A DNA stretch of 7,414 nt from Nitrospirota bacterium. GTDB taxonomy: Bacteria > Nitrospirota > Nitrospiria > Nitrospirales > Nitrospiraceae. A model generated the notes under the pieces. It ran no database searches, was not told the DNA's origin, and was given only the letters and a program-made list of their open reading frames with translations. The stretch lies in contig SCVQ01000070.1 in NCBI GenBank assembly GCA_004296865.1, positions 1 through 7,414 on the forward strand, read 5' to 3'. Below, piece after piece: positions 1-7,320 of this stretch (positions are counted from its first letter, which is position 1; each line of letters opens with the position of its first letter). Both the position numbers and the translations under genes were made by a program.

Positions 1-1
1 C

Positions 2-1363
2 GGCGCAATCGCCGGTCTTGCCGAGACGCCGGGGCTCTACCACTATGCGCCGAAAGAACACGCGCTGGAACGGAGGGCGGAGAGCACGCAGGACCTGTTC
101 ACCCGCCTCATGCAAGACTTCCCCCCGGGTGCATTTCTGGCCGGGTTATCGTCGGTGCATTGGCGGGAAGCCTGGAAGTACGGTGAGCGGGCTTTTCGCT
201 ATTGCCAGCATGACGTCGGCCATGCGATCGGTTCGATCCGTCTTGCCGCAGCGACCCTGGGGTGGGAGATGCTGCTTCTGGATGGAGTCTCCGATGCGAC
301 GATCACGTCGCTCCTTGGATTGAACCGAGCGGCTGATTTTGAAGGAGCGGAGCAGGAGCATCCCGATTGCCTCCTGGCCCTGTGGCCGGCCGGTCCTGCC
401 GGCAGGGAATCTGCCGGCAGCAAGAGAATCCCCTTGTTTCTCGATCCGGACATCGTCGGTGAGCAGGCCAGGCAATTGTGGTACGGGAAGGCCAACAAGC
501 TCAGCCGCGGCCACTCGGTGTCTTGGGACCTCATCGATGAGGTCGTGAAGGCTTCATGGAAATCCAGCGTCGACTACGCATTCGTCGGATGCGATGACAC
601 TCCTCCGGAAAAGGCGGCGCCGGTTTTCTCCGATGGCACGCGCGATCCCCTTGCGGCGGATCGGCCGCAACCTGCTCTGGCAGGACGGATTATCCGGCAG
701 AGACGGAGCGCAGTGTCTTTCGACGGCAAGACCGCAATCCCGGTCCGTCGTTTTTTTCAGATGCTGGATCGGGTGCTGCCTCGCGCCGAGCGTCCGGTTA
801 GGCAACGGCCCATGCCCTGGGATGCCATTCCCTGGGACCCGGCGATCCATCTGGTTCTCTTCGTGCATCGGGTCGAAGGGCTCAAGCCTGGCCTGTACGT
901 GTTGATCCGCGACCAGTCCACGGAGGCTTTGCTCAAGCAAGTGGTGCAGGGGCAGTTTGAGTGGACGACGCCCCCTGACTGCCCTCACGACCTGCCGCTG
1001 TTTCTGCTCCAGGAAGGGGATGTCCGTCATGTGGCCTCACAAGTCAGTTGCGGTCAGGACATTGCCGGGGACAGTTGCTTTTCCCTCGGCATGATCGCCG
1101 AGTTCGAGGCTGGTCTGCGCGAGCACGGACCGTGGTTTTACCGGCGGCTCTTCTGGGAGACGGGCCTGATCGGGCAGGTGCTGTATCTGGAAGCGGAAGC
1201 GGCCGGAGTTCGCGGCACGGGGATCGGCTGTTTTTTCGACGATCCCGTGCATCAAGTCTTTGGACTCACCGGCTACGCGTTCCAATCGCTCTACCACTTT
1301 ACGATCGGCGGGCCGGTCGAGGACACCAGGCTGACGACGTTGGCACCTTACAGCAGGCAATAG
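2..1363 (+). CDS. SagB-type dehydrogenase, two nitroreductase-fold domains (5' truncated)
   Basis: This is a flavin (FMN) oxidoreductase of the SagB/ThcOx branch of the nitroreductase superfamily. Members dehydrogenate azolines to azoles in peptide natural-product pathways, but many have no known substrate. The reading frame is open from base 2 with no start or upstream stop, so the N-terminus is missing; 453 residues are visible and the first internal Met codon at 110 is not the true start. Counting from the first visible codon, half 1 shows GLYHYAPKEHALERR (11-25), typical of SagB, and FRYCQHDVGHAIGSIRLAA (65-83). Half 2 begins with an FMN-binding-like IIRQRRSAVSF (230-240), then GLKPGLYVL (293-301), and ends with GLIGQVLYLEAEAAGVRGTGIG (388-409), where each half repeats the same core. 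It ends three bases before the next gene. No YcaO cyclodehydratase is in the window, so the biochemical role is open. Family call firm, substrate unknown. Confidence 0.85.
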   Translation, partial: GAIAGLAETPGLYHYAPKEHALERRAESTQDLFTRLMQDFPPGAFLAGLSSVHWREAWKYGERAFRYCQHDVGHAIGSIRLAAATLGWEMLLLDGVSDATITSLLGLNRAADFEGAEQEHPDCLLALWPAGPAGRESAGSKRIPLFLDPDIVGEQARQLWYGKANKLSRGHSVSWDLIDEVVKASWKSSVDYAFVGCDDTPPEKAAPVFSDGTRDPLAADRPQPALAGRIIRQRRSAVSFDGKTAIPVRRFFQMLDRVLPRAERPVRQRPMPWDAIPWDPAIHLVLFVHRVEGLKPGLYVLIRDQSTEALLKQVVQGQFEWTTPPDCPHDLPLFLLQEGDVRHVASQVSCGQDIAGDSCFSLGMIAEFEAGLREHGPWFYRRLFWETGLIGQVLYLEAEAAGVRGTGIGCFFDDPVHQVFGLTGYAFQSLYHFTIGGPVEDTRLTTLAPYSRQ

Positions 1364-1366
1364 GCT

Positions 1367-2218
1367 ATGTACAAAATCAAAAAACGAGCGGTCGGTCCGG
1401 CGAAGCCTCCGGCCCTTTACAACATCATCGAAGACTATACGGAGTTCGACGCACCGGGCAACGTGACGGTCTGCGCGATGACCGAGCCGGAACAGTCAGA
1501 AGCCCATGCCCGTGTCCTTTCCGAGAGCTACGATATTCCCCTGGAGGTGGTACTGCGTCTCTTGAGCGAAGGCGGATGCTATGTGTATCCGCAGGAGGGG
1601 CTCTTGGTCACGCGGGGGCTCTTCGCCTGCCGAATCGATCCCACTGGCGCCAAGCCGAAGCAGACCTGGGTCTTGGATGTGACGCAATATGCTAAGGCCG
1701 AACAGATGATGCGATCCTACGGCCTGACTCTGGAAGAAGCCTCAGCCCGCGTCTTTTACCGGACGCTGCCTCCGGAACTACGGACGAAGCTCGAACAAAA
1801 GAATATGGGGCTCGATTACGCGAAGCTGGATCGCACCGTCGCACGCGGAGGCGACATCAAGTACATCGATTTCAGGAAGGATTGGTCTCCGCACTTCAAG
1901 CGGCTCTGTATCATGCCGGACGGCCGGTTGGTCGAAACGGGCGGCATCGAGGAATTCGCCGAGCTCCACAAGATCACGGTCACGCAAGCCAGGACGCTGT
2001 TGGAGCAAGGGGGGATACTGGAGGTCGAGGGGGACGTGCTGGCCTGCCAGATTGTCAACGGCCAGGCGTCGGTGGCGCGGTTCAACCGGCAGCAATATGC
2101 CAAGGCCAAGGACCTGGCCCAAACCAAGGGGCTGCATATCATAGATGCGTTGAGCGAGGTGGGCCTGAGCGATCCGGCTATGATGCGGGCGCTCCGGCGC
2201 GTGGAGCAGCGGTTGTGA
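1367..2218 (+). CDS. hypothetical protein with internal duplication
   Basis: I do not recognise this 283-residue protein. It is soluble-looking, with no signal peptide or membrane segment and a basic N-terminus (MYKIKKRAVG). It contains two copies of one unit of roughly 70-80 residues. Copy 1 (about 48-126) has ARVLSESYDIPLEVVLRLL, then EGG, ACRID and QYAKAEQMMRSYGLTLEEAS. Copy 2 (about 196-263) has EFAELHKITVTQARTLLEQGG, interrupted here as EFAELHKITVT then QARTLLEQGG, followed by ACQIV and QYAKAKDLAQTKGLHIIDALS. Each unit opens with a helix-turn-helix-like pair of helices before the Gly-Gly, so nucleic-acid or protein binding is possible but unproven. The ATG at 1367 lies three bases after the oxidoreductase stop with only a weak AGCAGG upstream, suggesting translational coupling. 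The TGA overlaps the next gene's GTG by four bases. A partner or maturation role for the oxidoreductase is a guess from position only. Confidence 0.85.
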   Translation: MYKIKKRAVGPAKPPALYNIIEDYTEFDAPGNVTVCAMTEPEQSEAHARVLSESYDIPLEVVLRLLSEGGCYVYPQEGLLVTRGLFACRIDPTGAKPKQTWVLDVTQYAKAEQMMRSYGLTLEEASARVFYRTLPPELRTKLEQKNMGLDYAKLDRTVARGGDIKYIDFRKDWSPHFKRLCIMPDGRLVETGGIEEFAELHKITVTQARTLLEQGGILEVEGDVLACQIVNGQASVARFNRQQYAKAKDLAQTKGLHIIDALSEVGLSDPAMMRALRRVEQRL

Positions 2219-2658
2219 GGTTGCCGAATGAAACGGGGCGGCTGCGCGCGTTGGTCGTCGTCGTCGGTGTCGGTGTCGCGTTGGGCGGCTGCTCGGCTCC
2301 GAAGCCGATTCTCTATCCCAATGCCCATTTTCAGGCGGTGGGCAAAGATGGCGCCGTGAAGGATATTGAGGAATGCAAAACCCTGGCCGAATCGGCTGGG
2401 GCGACTTCCGGCAAAGGGAAAGTGGCTGAAGCGGGCAAGAGCACGGCGGTCGGGGCCGGTCTTGGCGCCGCAGGCGGAGCCGTGGGCGGGGCGGTGGTGG
2501 GCGCGGCCGGGAGCGGCGCCGCGATCGGAGCCGTCAGCGGGGGCACCCTCGGTCTGCTCAGGTCCCTGTTCAAGTCTTCGGAGCCGAGCACTGCCTTCAA
2601 GACATTCGTGAATCACTGTCTCAAGGAGAGGGGCTATGAACCGGTTGGCTGGGAGTAA
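2215..2658 (+). CDS. glycine-zipper lipoprotein
   Basis: Small lipoprotein of 147 residues. I chose GTG 2215 because it overlaps the upstream stop as GTGA and has GGAG at 2203-2206, eight bases away; TTG 2221 is the alternative. A type II signal peptide follows: arginines at 2, 9 and 11, hydrophobic residues 12-23 (LVVVVGVGVAL), and lipobox LGGC with the lipidated Cys at 26. The residue after Cys is Ser, compatible with outer-membrane sorting. The mature part has a glycine zipper at about 78-113 (GAGLGAAGGAVGGAVVGAAG and onward), a family feature that can insert into or associate with membranes. Two more cysteines, in IEECKTLAE and in the C-terminal NHCLKERGYEPVGWE, could form a disulphide in the periplasm. 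The specific function is unknown. It is the last secure gene of the first group. Confidence 0.85.
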   Translation: MRLPNETGRLRALVVVVGVGVALGGCSAPKPILYPNAHFQAVGKDGAVKDIEECKTLAESAGATSGKGKVAEAGKSTAVGAGLGAAGGAVGGAVVGAAGSGAAIGAVSGGTLGLLRSLFKSSEPSTAFKTFVNHCLKERGYEPVGWE

Positions 2659-2659
2659 G

Positions 2660-2752
2660 ATGAGGGCGCGGCACGATCTATCGCAGGCAACTAGACAGGT
2701 CACGCCCTCTGCCATGCGCCCGCATCGATCCCGGCCGAGGGGGGAGTCCTGA
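2660..2752 (+). CDS. possible 30-residue basic leader peptide
   Basis: An open frame of 30 codons starts one base after the lipoprotein stop (TAA G ATG) and ends in TGA, one base before the ATG of the response regulator gene. A GGGAG at 2651-2655 lies four bases from its ATG, closer than ideal. The predicted peptide has seven arginines and two histidines and no hydrophobic stretch. The response regulator's strong ribosome binding site (GGGGGGAG, 2739-2746) lies inside its last codons, so its translation would carry ribosomes onto the next start. In GC-rich DNA an open frame this short can arise by chance, and I recognise no homologue. Confidence 0.2.
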   Translation: MRARHDLSQATRQVTPSAMRPHRSRPRGES

Positions 2753-2753
2753 G

Positions 2754-3836
2754 ATGGCCCAGCCGAAGCGTATCCTCGTGGTGGATGATGAAGCGCCCAA
2801 CCGGGACCTCCTGGAGGCCCTGCTGGAATCGCTCGGGATCGAGACGGAATTGGCCTGCGATGGGATCGAGGCCCTGGCCAAGATCAAACTGGGCTTCGAC
2901 CTGGTCCTCTTGGACGTCATGATGCCTGGAATGGATGGGTTCGAGGTGGCGCGACGCATCCGGCAGGACGTGGAGTTCGGCGACGTGCCGATCGTGATGG
3001 CGACGGCGCTGACGAGCAAGGAAGACCGCCTGCGTGCCGTCGAGGCCGGGGCCAACGATTTCATCACCAAACCGATCGACAAGACCGAACTGCGGGTGCG
3101 CACGGCCTCCCTGCTGAAGATGAAGGAGGCGCAGGACGTCATCAAACGTCACCAAAAGGAGTTGGAAGAGACCGTTCAGAAGCGGACGGAGGCCCTCCGG
3201 CTGGCTCTGGCGGACATGACCACGGCGCAGCGGCGCACGCAGGAGGCGCACCTGGATACGTTGCAGCGCCTCGTGATCGCCGCCGAGTACAAGGACGAGG
3301 ATACGGCCATTCATCTGCAGCGCATGAGTCGCTACGCGGCTCTGCTGGCGAAAAAACTCAACCTGCCTCCCGGCGAGGTGGAACTGATCCGTCTGGCCAG
3401 CCCCATGCACGACGTGGGCAAGATCGGCATTCCGGAATCGATTCTCCTGAAGCCGGGGCAATTTACTCCGGAAGAATTCGAGAAGATGAAGCAACACACC
3501 CACATCGGTGGGCGCATTCTCAATGGCTCGCCGTCCGAGTTGCTCAAGGCCGGCGAGATCATCGCCTTGACGCACCATGAAAAATGGGACGGGACCGGCT
3601 ATCCCAACGGCCTGGCCGGAGAGGCCATCCCGCTGTGGGGGCGCATCAGCACCGTGGCCGACGTTTTCGACGCGCTGACCAGCGAGCGCCCCTACAAGAA
3701 GGCCTTCACGAACGATCAAGCCGTGACGCTGCTCCAGGATGGCCGCGCCAAGCACTTTGATCCGACGCTGCTCGACCTGTTCCTCGATCATTTCGAGGAG
3801 GTCGTGGCGATTCAACAGGAGTGCCGCAAACCCTAA
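2754..3836 (+). CDS. response regulator with HD-GYP domain (c-di-GMP phosphodiesterase)
   Basis: Cytoplasmic two-component output protein of 360 residues, RpfG-like in layout, expected to hydrolyse cyclic di-GMP. The receiver domain (about 5-122) has Asp11 and Asp12, phosphoacceptor Asp54 in [12 protein letters not shown], Thr84 and Lys106 (TKP). A charged coiled-coil linker (about 124-165) leads to the HD-GYP domain (about 166-355). This has His187 ([12 protein letters not shown]), His219-Asp220 with Lys223 ([10 protein letters not shown]), His248, His274-His275 in [11 protein letters not shown] with the GYP signature at 282-284, Asp303 (ADVFDALTS), Arg312 and Lys315. The spacing matches the known metal-binding HD-GYP enzymes, so it should be active. 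Position 183, glutamate in the trinuclear PmGH enzyme as I recall it, is aspartate here. The start has GGGGGGAG seven bases upstream. It is followed after 49 bases by a histidine kinase, its likely phosphodonor. Confidence 0.95.
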   Translation: MAQPKRILVVDDEAPNRDLLEALLESLGIETELACDGIEALAKIKLGFDLVLLDVMMPGMDGFEVARRIRQDVEFGDVPIVMATALTSKEDRLRAVEAGANDFITKPIDKTELRVRTASLLKMKEAQDVIKRHQKELEETVQKRTEALRLALADMTTAQRRTQEAHLDTLQRLVIAAEYKDEDTAIHLQRMSRYAALLAKKLNLPPGEVELIRLASPMHDVGKIGIPESILLKPGQFTPEEFEKMKQHTHIGGRILNGSPSELLKAGEIIALTHHEKWDGTGYPNGLAGEAIPLWGRISTVADVFDALTSERPYKKAFTNDQAVTLLQDGRAKHFDPTLLDLFLDHFEEVVAIQQECRKP

Positions 3837-3844
3837 GCTGTTCG

Positions 3845-3865
3845 CGACGGCAGCCTCAGCCGTCG
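3845..3865 (+). promoter_or_regulatory. intercistronic RNA hairpin
   Basis: A perfect 7-bp inverted repeat, CGACGGC/GCCGTCG, surrounds a 7-base loop (AGCCTCA). It begins nine bases after the response regulator stop and ends six bases before the GGAGG of the kinase gene. Two further pairs (a G-U and a C-G) can extend the stem outwards to 3843-3867. No T-run follows, so it is unlikely to be an intrinsic terminator. Its place fits a structure tuning mRNA stability or kinase translation relative to the upstream gene. The function is inferred from position only. Confidence 0.5.
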
Positions 3866-3885
3866 TGCCGTGGAGGAAAGCGGGA

Positions 3886-5580
3886 GTGGAGCGCGACCCA
3901 TTGGCCCCATCGACGCCGATGCCGTCGGCCGAGCCGTCCGACCGTCCGGCAGGGTGGCGGAGGGTGCGGGATTGGCGGATCGGCACGAAGCTCATCGCGC
4001 TGACCGTTCCGCTCATCGTCGTGACCACCCTGATTGCGGCCTACGCCGTGCATCGGGGGGATGCGGCCAAGTTGCAGGAAAAGCTTGTGCAGCGGGCCAA
4101 GAGCCTTCACCAGCAGATCATGGCGGATCGAGGCTACTATGCCAAGGTCATCGTCCCTCGCCTGATCGAGTTGGGTGGGACCGTCGGGGCGGACTATGCG
4201 CAGGTGCATGGCCGGTTCCCCCTCCCGGCCACGTTCGTGCGCGAGGTGTCGGACCTCACCTCGGCGCAGAGGAACGGCTACACGGCCAACCTCATCAGCC
4301 CCTGGGCGATCAATCGGGACAAGGGACTGAAAGACGAGTTTCAGCGCGAAGCCTTCGCCTATCTGCAGGACCATCCGACGGGCCAGTTTGTGCGAACCGA
4401 CAGGGTCGAAGGCCGGGCCGTGATGCGGGTGTTGATGGCCGACCTGGCGTCGGCCCAGTCCTGTGTGGACTGTCACAACGCCCATCACCAGAGCCCCAAG
4501 CATGATTTCAAGCTGAACGATCTGATGGGGGGGCTCGAAATCGTCATCCCCATGGAGCAGTACCTGGAGGAAGAGCGGACAGATCTGGTCGCCACGGTGG
4601 CCGGCGGGATCGGCCTGTGCCTGGTCGTGCTGGGCATCGTCGCGCTGGGAACGAATCGCGTGGTGACGCGGCCACTGGCGGTCCTGGCCGGCCGGATGCG
4701 GGGGATCGCCGGTTCGGAGCCGGATCAGTCCGGCCCTTTGCCGGAAGCGCCTGCCGGGGATGAGACGGCCTCGCTTCGGGACACCTTCGAGCGGATGCAC
4801 GAAGTCATCCAAGCGCAACACGGGCGCTTGCGGGGCGCCAGGGAAGCCGCCGAGGCGGCGAACCGAGCCAAGTCCGAATTCCTTGCCAACATGAGTCACG
4901 AATTGCGGACGCCGATGAACGCCATCATCGGGTTCTCGGAAATCCTCGCCGACCAGACTTTCGGCGAGCTCAATCCGAAGCAGGCCAAGTATGTCGACAA
5001 CGTCCTGACGAGCGGCCGGCATCTCCTGCAACTGATCAACGACATCCTGGATCTCTCGAAAGTCGAAGCGGGACGGATGGAATTGCAATGTTCGGCGTTC
5101 GATGTGGGACAGGCCTTGCGCGACATCGTCGTCATCGTCAAGACTTTGGCGGCCAAGAAGGGCGTGGCGCTGCAGATCGAGACAGCGACTGAGTTGCCGC
5201 TGCTGACGGCCGACCCGGCCAAGTTCAAGCAGATTCTTTACAATCTGTTGAGCAACGCCATCAAATTTACGCCGACTGGAGGGAGCGTCACGGTGAGGGC
5301 CGGCAAGGGGACCGACGCGCACATCAACGGAGCGGTGCTCCGCCTCTCCGTCGCGGATACGGGCATCGGCCTCAAAACCGAGCACCAGGCGCGCATCTTT
5401 CAGGCCTTCGAACAAGTCGATTCGTCCTATGCGCGGCAGCAGCAAGGAACCGGCTTGGGCCTTGCGCTGACCAAGCAACTGGTGGAACTGCACGGCGGGC
5501 GCATTGGGGTCGAGAGCGAGGGGGAGGGACGCGGCAGCACGTTCACCGTCGTGCTGCCGATGGAGCCGGGCGGCGCGTAA
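3886..5580 (+). CDS. membrane histidine kinase with Tll0287-like (DUF3365) haem sensor
   Basis: Inner-membrane sensor kinase of 564 residues. I place the start at GTG 3886, nine bases after GGAGG (3872-3876); the ATG at 3739 would run through the end of the upstream gene. A Pro-rich N-terminal tail precedes membrane helix 1 (about 35-55). The periplasmic Tll0287-like domain (about 60-225) ends in [17 protein letters not shown], with a CxxCH c-type haem attachment motif at Cys193-Cys196-His197. Helix 2 (about 234-255) leads into a HAMP-like linker (about 257-310). The HisKA domain has phosphoacceptor His338 in [17 protein letters not shown]. The ATPase domain shows N-box [10 protein letters not shown] (Asn457), G1 DTGIG (491-495) and G2 GTGLGLAL (521-528), so it looks fully active. 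Haem-based redox or gas sensing is inferred from the family. Likely partners are the flanking REC-HD-GYP and REC proteins. Confidence 0.93.
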   Translation: MERDPLAPSTPMPSAEPSDRPAGWRRVRDWRIGTKLIALTVPLIVVTTLIAAYAVHRGDAAKLQEKLVQRAKSLHQQIMADRGYYAKVIVPRLIELGGTVGADYAQVHGRFPLPATFVREVSDLTSAQRNGYTANLISPWAINRDKGLKDEFQREAFAYLQDHPTGQFVRTDRVEGRAVMRVLMADLASAQSCVDCHNAHHQSPKHDFKLNDLMGGLEIVIPMEQYLEEERTDLVATVAGGIGLCLVVLGIVALGTNRVVTRPLAVLAGRMRGIAGSEPDQSGPLPEAPAGDETASLRDTFERMHEVIQAQHGRLRGAREAAEAANRAKSEFLANMSHELRTPMNAIIGFSEILADQTFGELNPKQAKYVDNVLTSGRHLLQLINDILDLSKVEAGRMELQCSAFDVGQALRDIVVIVKTLAAKKGVALQIETATELPLLTADPAKFKQILYNLLSNAIKFTPTGGSVTVRAGKGTDAHINGAVLRLSVADTGIGLKTEHQARIFQAFEQVDSSYARQQQGTGLGLALTKQLVELHGGRIGVESEGEGRGSTFTVVLPMEPGGA

Positions 5581-5599
5581 GCGGAGAACAGAGGGTGGC

Positions 5600-5983
5600 A
5601 TGGCTGGCGAGACGGTTCTGATCGTGGACGACAATCCGATGAACATGGAACTGGCGACGGACTTGCTGGAGGCGGCCGGCTATGTCGTCCGCCAGGCCGC
5701 GACGGCCGAAGACGCCATCGCCGCTGCCAAGACCGCTCCGCCGCATCTCATTTTGATGGACCTCAGCCTGCCGGGCATGGATGGTCTGGCTGCCACCAGG
5801 GTGCTGAAGGCCGATCCGGCGACCAGGTCCATTCCCGTCATCGCCTTGACCGCCCATGCCATGAAAGGCGATGAAGACAAGGCACGGGCGGCCGGCTGCG
5901 AGGGGTACATTACCAAGCCGATCGACACCAGAGCCTTGCCCAAGACCGTGGCACGTTTCATGGCCTCCGGCGGGAACGCCTGA
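5600..5983 (+). CDS. single-domain response regulator (DivK/CheY-like)
   Basis: Stand-alone receiver protein of 127 residues with no output domain. All the residues for phosphorylation are present: Asp10 and Asp11 (LIVDDNPMN), phosphoacceptor Asp54 (ILMDLSLPGMDG), Thr84 (ALTAHAM) and Lys106 (TKPID). The DDNPMN and ALTAHAM signatures resemble receivers of the DivK or hybrid-kinase type. Such proteins act by protein-protein contact, relay phosphate onward, or drain it from a kinase. The ATG at 5600 lies 19 bases after the kinase stop with a modest AGAGGG four bases upstream. Position next to the kinase suggests it is that kinase's substrate and competes with, or relays to, the HD-GYP regulator; that is inference. 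Confidence 0.93.
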   Translation: MAGETVLIVDDNPMNMELATDLLEAAGYVVRQAATAEDAIAAAKTAPPHLILMDLSLPGMDGLAATRVLKADPATRSIPVIALTAHAMKGDEDKARAAGCEGYITKPIDTRALPKTVARFMASGGNA

Positions 5984-5994
5984 CCGACCATACT

Positions 5995-6849
5995 ATGACG
6001 TCAAAGGTGGCTCTGGTGACGGGCGCGGGCGGGCTGATCGGCAACTATATCGCCGGGACCGCCGCCGCCTTGGCCCCGTCATGGAAAATCCATGCTCTCA
6101 CGCGCAGCGATGTAGACCTGACCGATCACGAAGCCCTGCGCCGGCTCTTCCATACGCTCCGCCCGCAACTGGTCGTCCACTGTGCCGCTATCAGTAAACC
6201 ATTGGCCTGCCAGCAACAGCCCGATCTAGCTCACAAGGTCAACGTCGAGGCAACGGCGTTCTTGGCCGAACTGGCAGCCGACATTCCCTTCATCTTCTTT
6301 TCCAGCGACCTGGTTTTCGACGGCTGTGCAGGGAATTATGATGAATGCGCGCCGGTCAATCCGCTGAGCTTCTACGCGGAAACCAAAGTGGCCGCTGAAC
6401 GTATCGTACTCGCGAATCCTCAGCACGTCGTCCTACGCGTTGGCTTGAACGGCGGGCTGTCACCGACCGGCGACCGCGGGTTCAACGAGGAAATGCGGCG
6501 CGCCTGGCAGGCCGGCCAGATGCTGACCCTCTTTACCGATGAGTTCCGTTGTCCCATCCCGGCCGCCGTGACCGCGCGGGCCGTCTGGGAACTGGTCGGG
6601 AAATATCGGCCCGGCCTCTATCATCTATGCGGATCCGAGCGCCTTTCACGCTGGCAGATTGGACAGCTTTTGGCCTCGCGCTGGTCACAGATGAATCCGA
6701 AGCTGCAGCCCGCATCGCGCCGCGACTATCACGGCCCACCTCGCCCCCAAGATGTCTCGCTGAATTGTGCCAAGCTGCAGGCGCTCCTTTCCTTCCCCTT
6801 GCCCGGCCTGACCGAATGGTTGGCGGCGCATCCCGACGAACCCTTCTGA
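5995..6849 (+). CDS. RmlD-like SDR family sugar-nucleotide reductase
   Basis: A 284-residue extended short-chain dehydrogenase/reductase, closest in appearance to dTDP-4-dehydrorhamnose reductase (RmlD), which uses NAD(P)H to reduce a 4-keto sugar nucleotide in the cytoplasm. The Rossmann motif is VTGAGGLIG (GxxGxxG at 10-16). Asp41 sits in the RmlD-like SDVDLTD. Next come VHCAAISKPLACQQQPDLA (61-79), FFSSDLVFDG (101-110, compare the family's STDYVFDG), and catalytic Tyr127 and Lys131 in FYAETKVAAE. The substrate-domain end is GLYHLCGSERLSRWQIGQLL (207-226). Length is normal. The start lies 11 bases after the receiver stop with no convincing ribosome binding site, so it may be translated by coupling. 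No rmlA, rmlB or rmlC is visible, so the exact substrate is uncertain; a non-rhamnose member of the family is possible. Confidence 0.85.
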   Translation: MTSKVALVTGAGGLIGNYIAGTAAALAPSWKIHALTRSDVDLTDHEALRRLFHTLRPQLVVHCAAISKPLACQQQPDLAHKVNVEATAFLAELAADIPFIFFSSDLVFDGCAGNYDECAPVNPLSFYAETKVAAERIVLANPQHVVLRVGLNGGLSPTGDRGFNEEMRRAWQAGQMLTLFTDEFRCPIPAAVTARAVWELVGKYRPGLYHLCGSERLSRWQIGQLLASRWSQMNPKLQPASRRDYHGPPRPQDVSLNCAKLQALLSFPLPGLTEWLAAHPDEPF

Positions 6850-6961
6850 AGACATCCGACGGCAGGCGCCGAACGAACTGTCCTTGCAGGATTCATTTTT
6901 CATTGGGACAGGAAGTGGGACTGGAGAAGAAACGGAGCGTGTGAACAACGGCTTGAACCAG

Positions 6962-7037
6962 TGGTGCGCCCGGAGGGACTTGAACCCCCAACCCTCAGAT
7001 CCGTAGTCTGATGCTCTATCCATTGAGCTACGGGCGC
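6962..7037 (-). tRNA. tRNA-Arg(ACG)
   Basis: Read on the - strand, this is a complete 76-nt tRNA including an encoded CCA (6962-6964). The acceptor stem GCGCCCG/CGGGCGC pairs perfectly, with discriminator A. The D stem is GCTC/GAGC. The anticodon stem TCAGA/TCTGA holds loop CTACGGA, giving anticodon ACG, so it reads CGN arginine codons once A34 is edited to inosine by TadA. The variable loop is GGGTT. The T stem contains one G-U pair, with loop TTCAAGT. It converges on the RmlD-like gene. Confidence 0.97.
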
Positions 7038-7082
7038 GCACCTGCTTCAGCGGCTGCAAGCCGTGTGATGAGAGGCCTGCAC

Positions 7083-7112
7083 GTTATACAGGTCTTTATG
7101 GATGGTGGTCAA
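7083..7112 (-). promoter_or_regulatory. promoter of tRNA-Arg(ACG)
   Basis: On the - strand, TTGACC (-35, complement of 7107-7112) is followed after 18 bases by TATAAC (-10, complement of 7083-7088). Both are five-of-six matches to the sigma-70 consensus. Transcription would begin near 7076, leaving a 5' leader of roughly 40 bases ahead of the mature tRNA end at 7037 for RNase P to remove. Confidence 0.75.
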
Positions 7113-7297
7113 GCGGGAGCGTGGCGTGAGGCTGCCGCACCTTGTACCTTGCCGTATGGGCATTGGCTGTGCGGGAAGGCTTAGTTCGGACAGGCGAGTT
7201 GGGTATTCACGCGGATGACGGGGAGGGTGGGCATTTGAAGTCGCGCTCGCAGTTTTAGCTCGCGCTGCTGTCACCCCATGACGAGGGCGCCTCCTCT

Positions 7298-7318
7298 GTT
7301 CAAATCCCTCCCTCTTCG
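7298..7318 (+). repeat. inverted near-copy of the tRNA-Ser 3' end
   Basis: These 21 bases read on the + strand match the T-loop, T-stem 3' side, acceptor 3' strand and discriminator of the tRNA-Ser (complement of 7362-7382) at 19 of 21 positions. The match starts GTTCAAATCCC and continues with CCCTCT. The bases before it do not complete a T stem and no other tRNA arm is present, so it is a fragment and not a gene. The pair forms an inverted repeat around a 43-base spacer. Confidence 0.6.
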
Positions 7319-7320
7319 AA

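Noticed and set aside
1882..2214. Upstream extension of the lipoprotein frame to ATG 1882
   Set aside because: It runs within the preceding gene. A signal peptide with lipobox starts right after GTG 2215, which has its own ribosome binding site.
2662..2709. Inverted repeat GAGGGCG/CGCCCTC as a terminator after the lipoprotein
   Set aside because: Only seven pairs with a loop of over 30 bases and no T-run; expected by chance at this GC content.
3739..3885. ATG 3739 as start of the histidine kinase
   Set aside because: It would overlap the upstream gene by about 98 bases and add residues unlike any kinase N-terminus. GTG 3886 has GGAGG at a good distance.
2700..4028. Minus-strand open frame of 442 codons
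   Set aside because: It is antisense to the REC-HD-GYP gene, with shadow-like composition and no recognisable motif.
3856..5646. Long minus-strand open frame of 596 codons
   Set aside because: It is antisense to the histidine kinase, whose domains are unmistakable. Its composition (many Arg, His, Gln, Asp) is that of a GC-rich shadow and no domain is recognisable.
6878..6911. Inverted repeat CTGTCC/GGACAG after the RmlD-like gene as a terminator
   Set aside because: Six pairs with a 22-base loop; the T5 run is in the loop and not after the stem.
7241..7270. TCGCGCT direct repeats as a CRISPR-like or regulatory array
   Set aside because: Only two short imperfect copies, with no regular spacer pattern. 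No CRISPR array was seen in the window.
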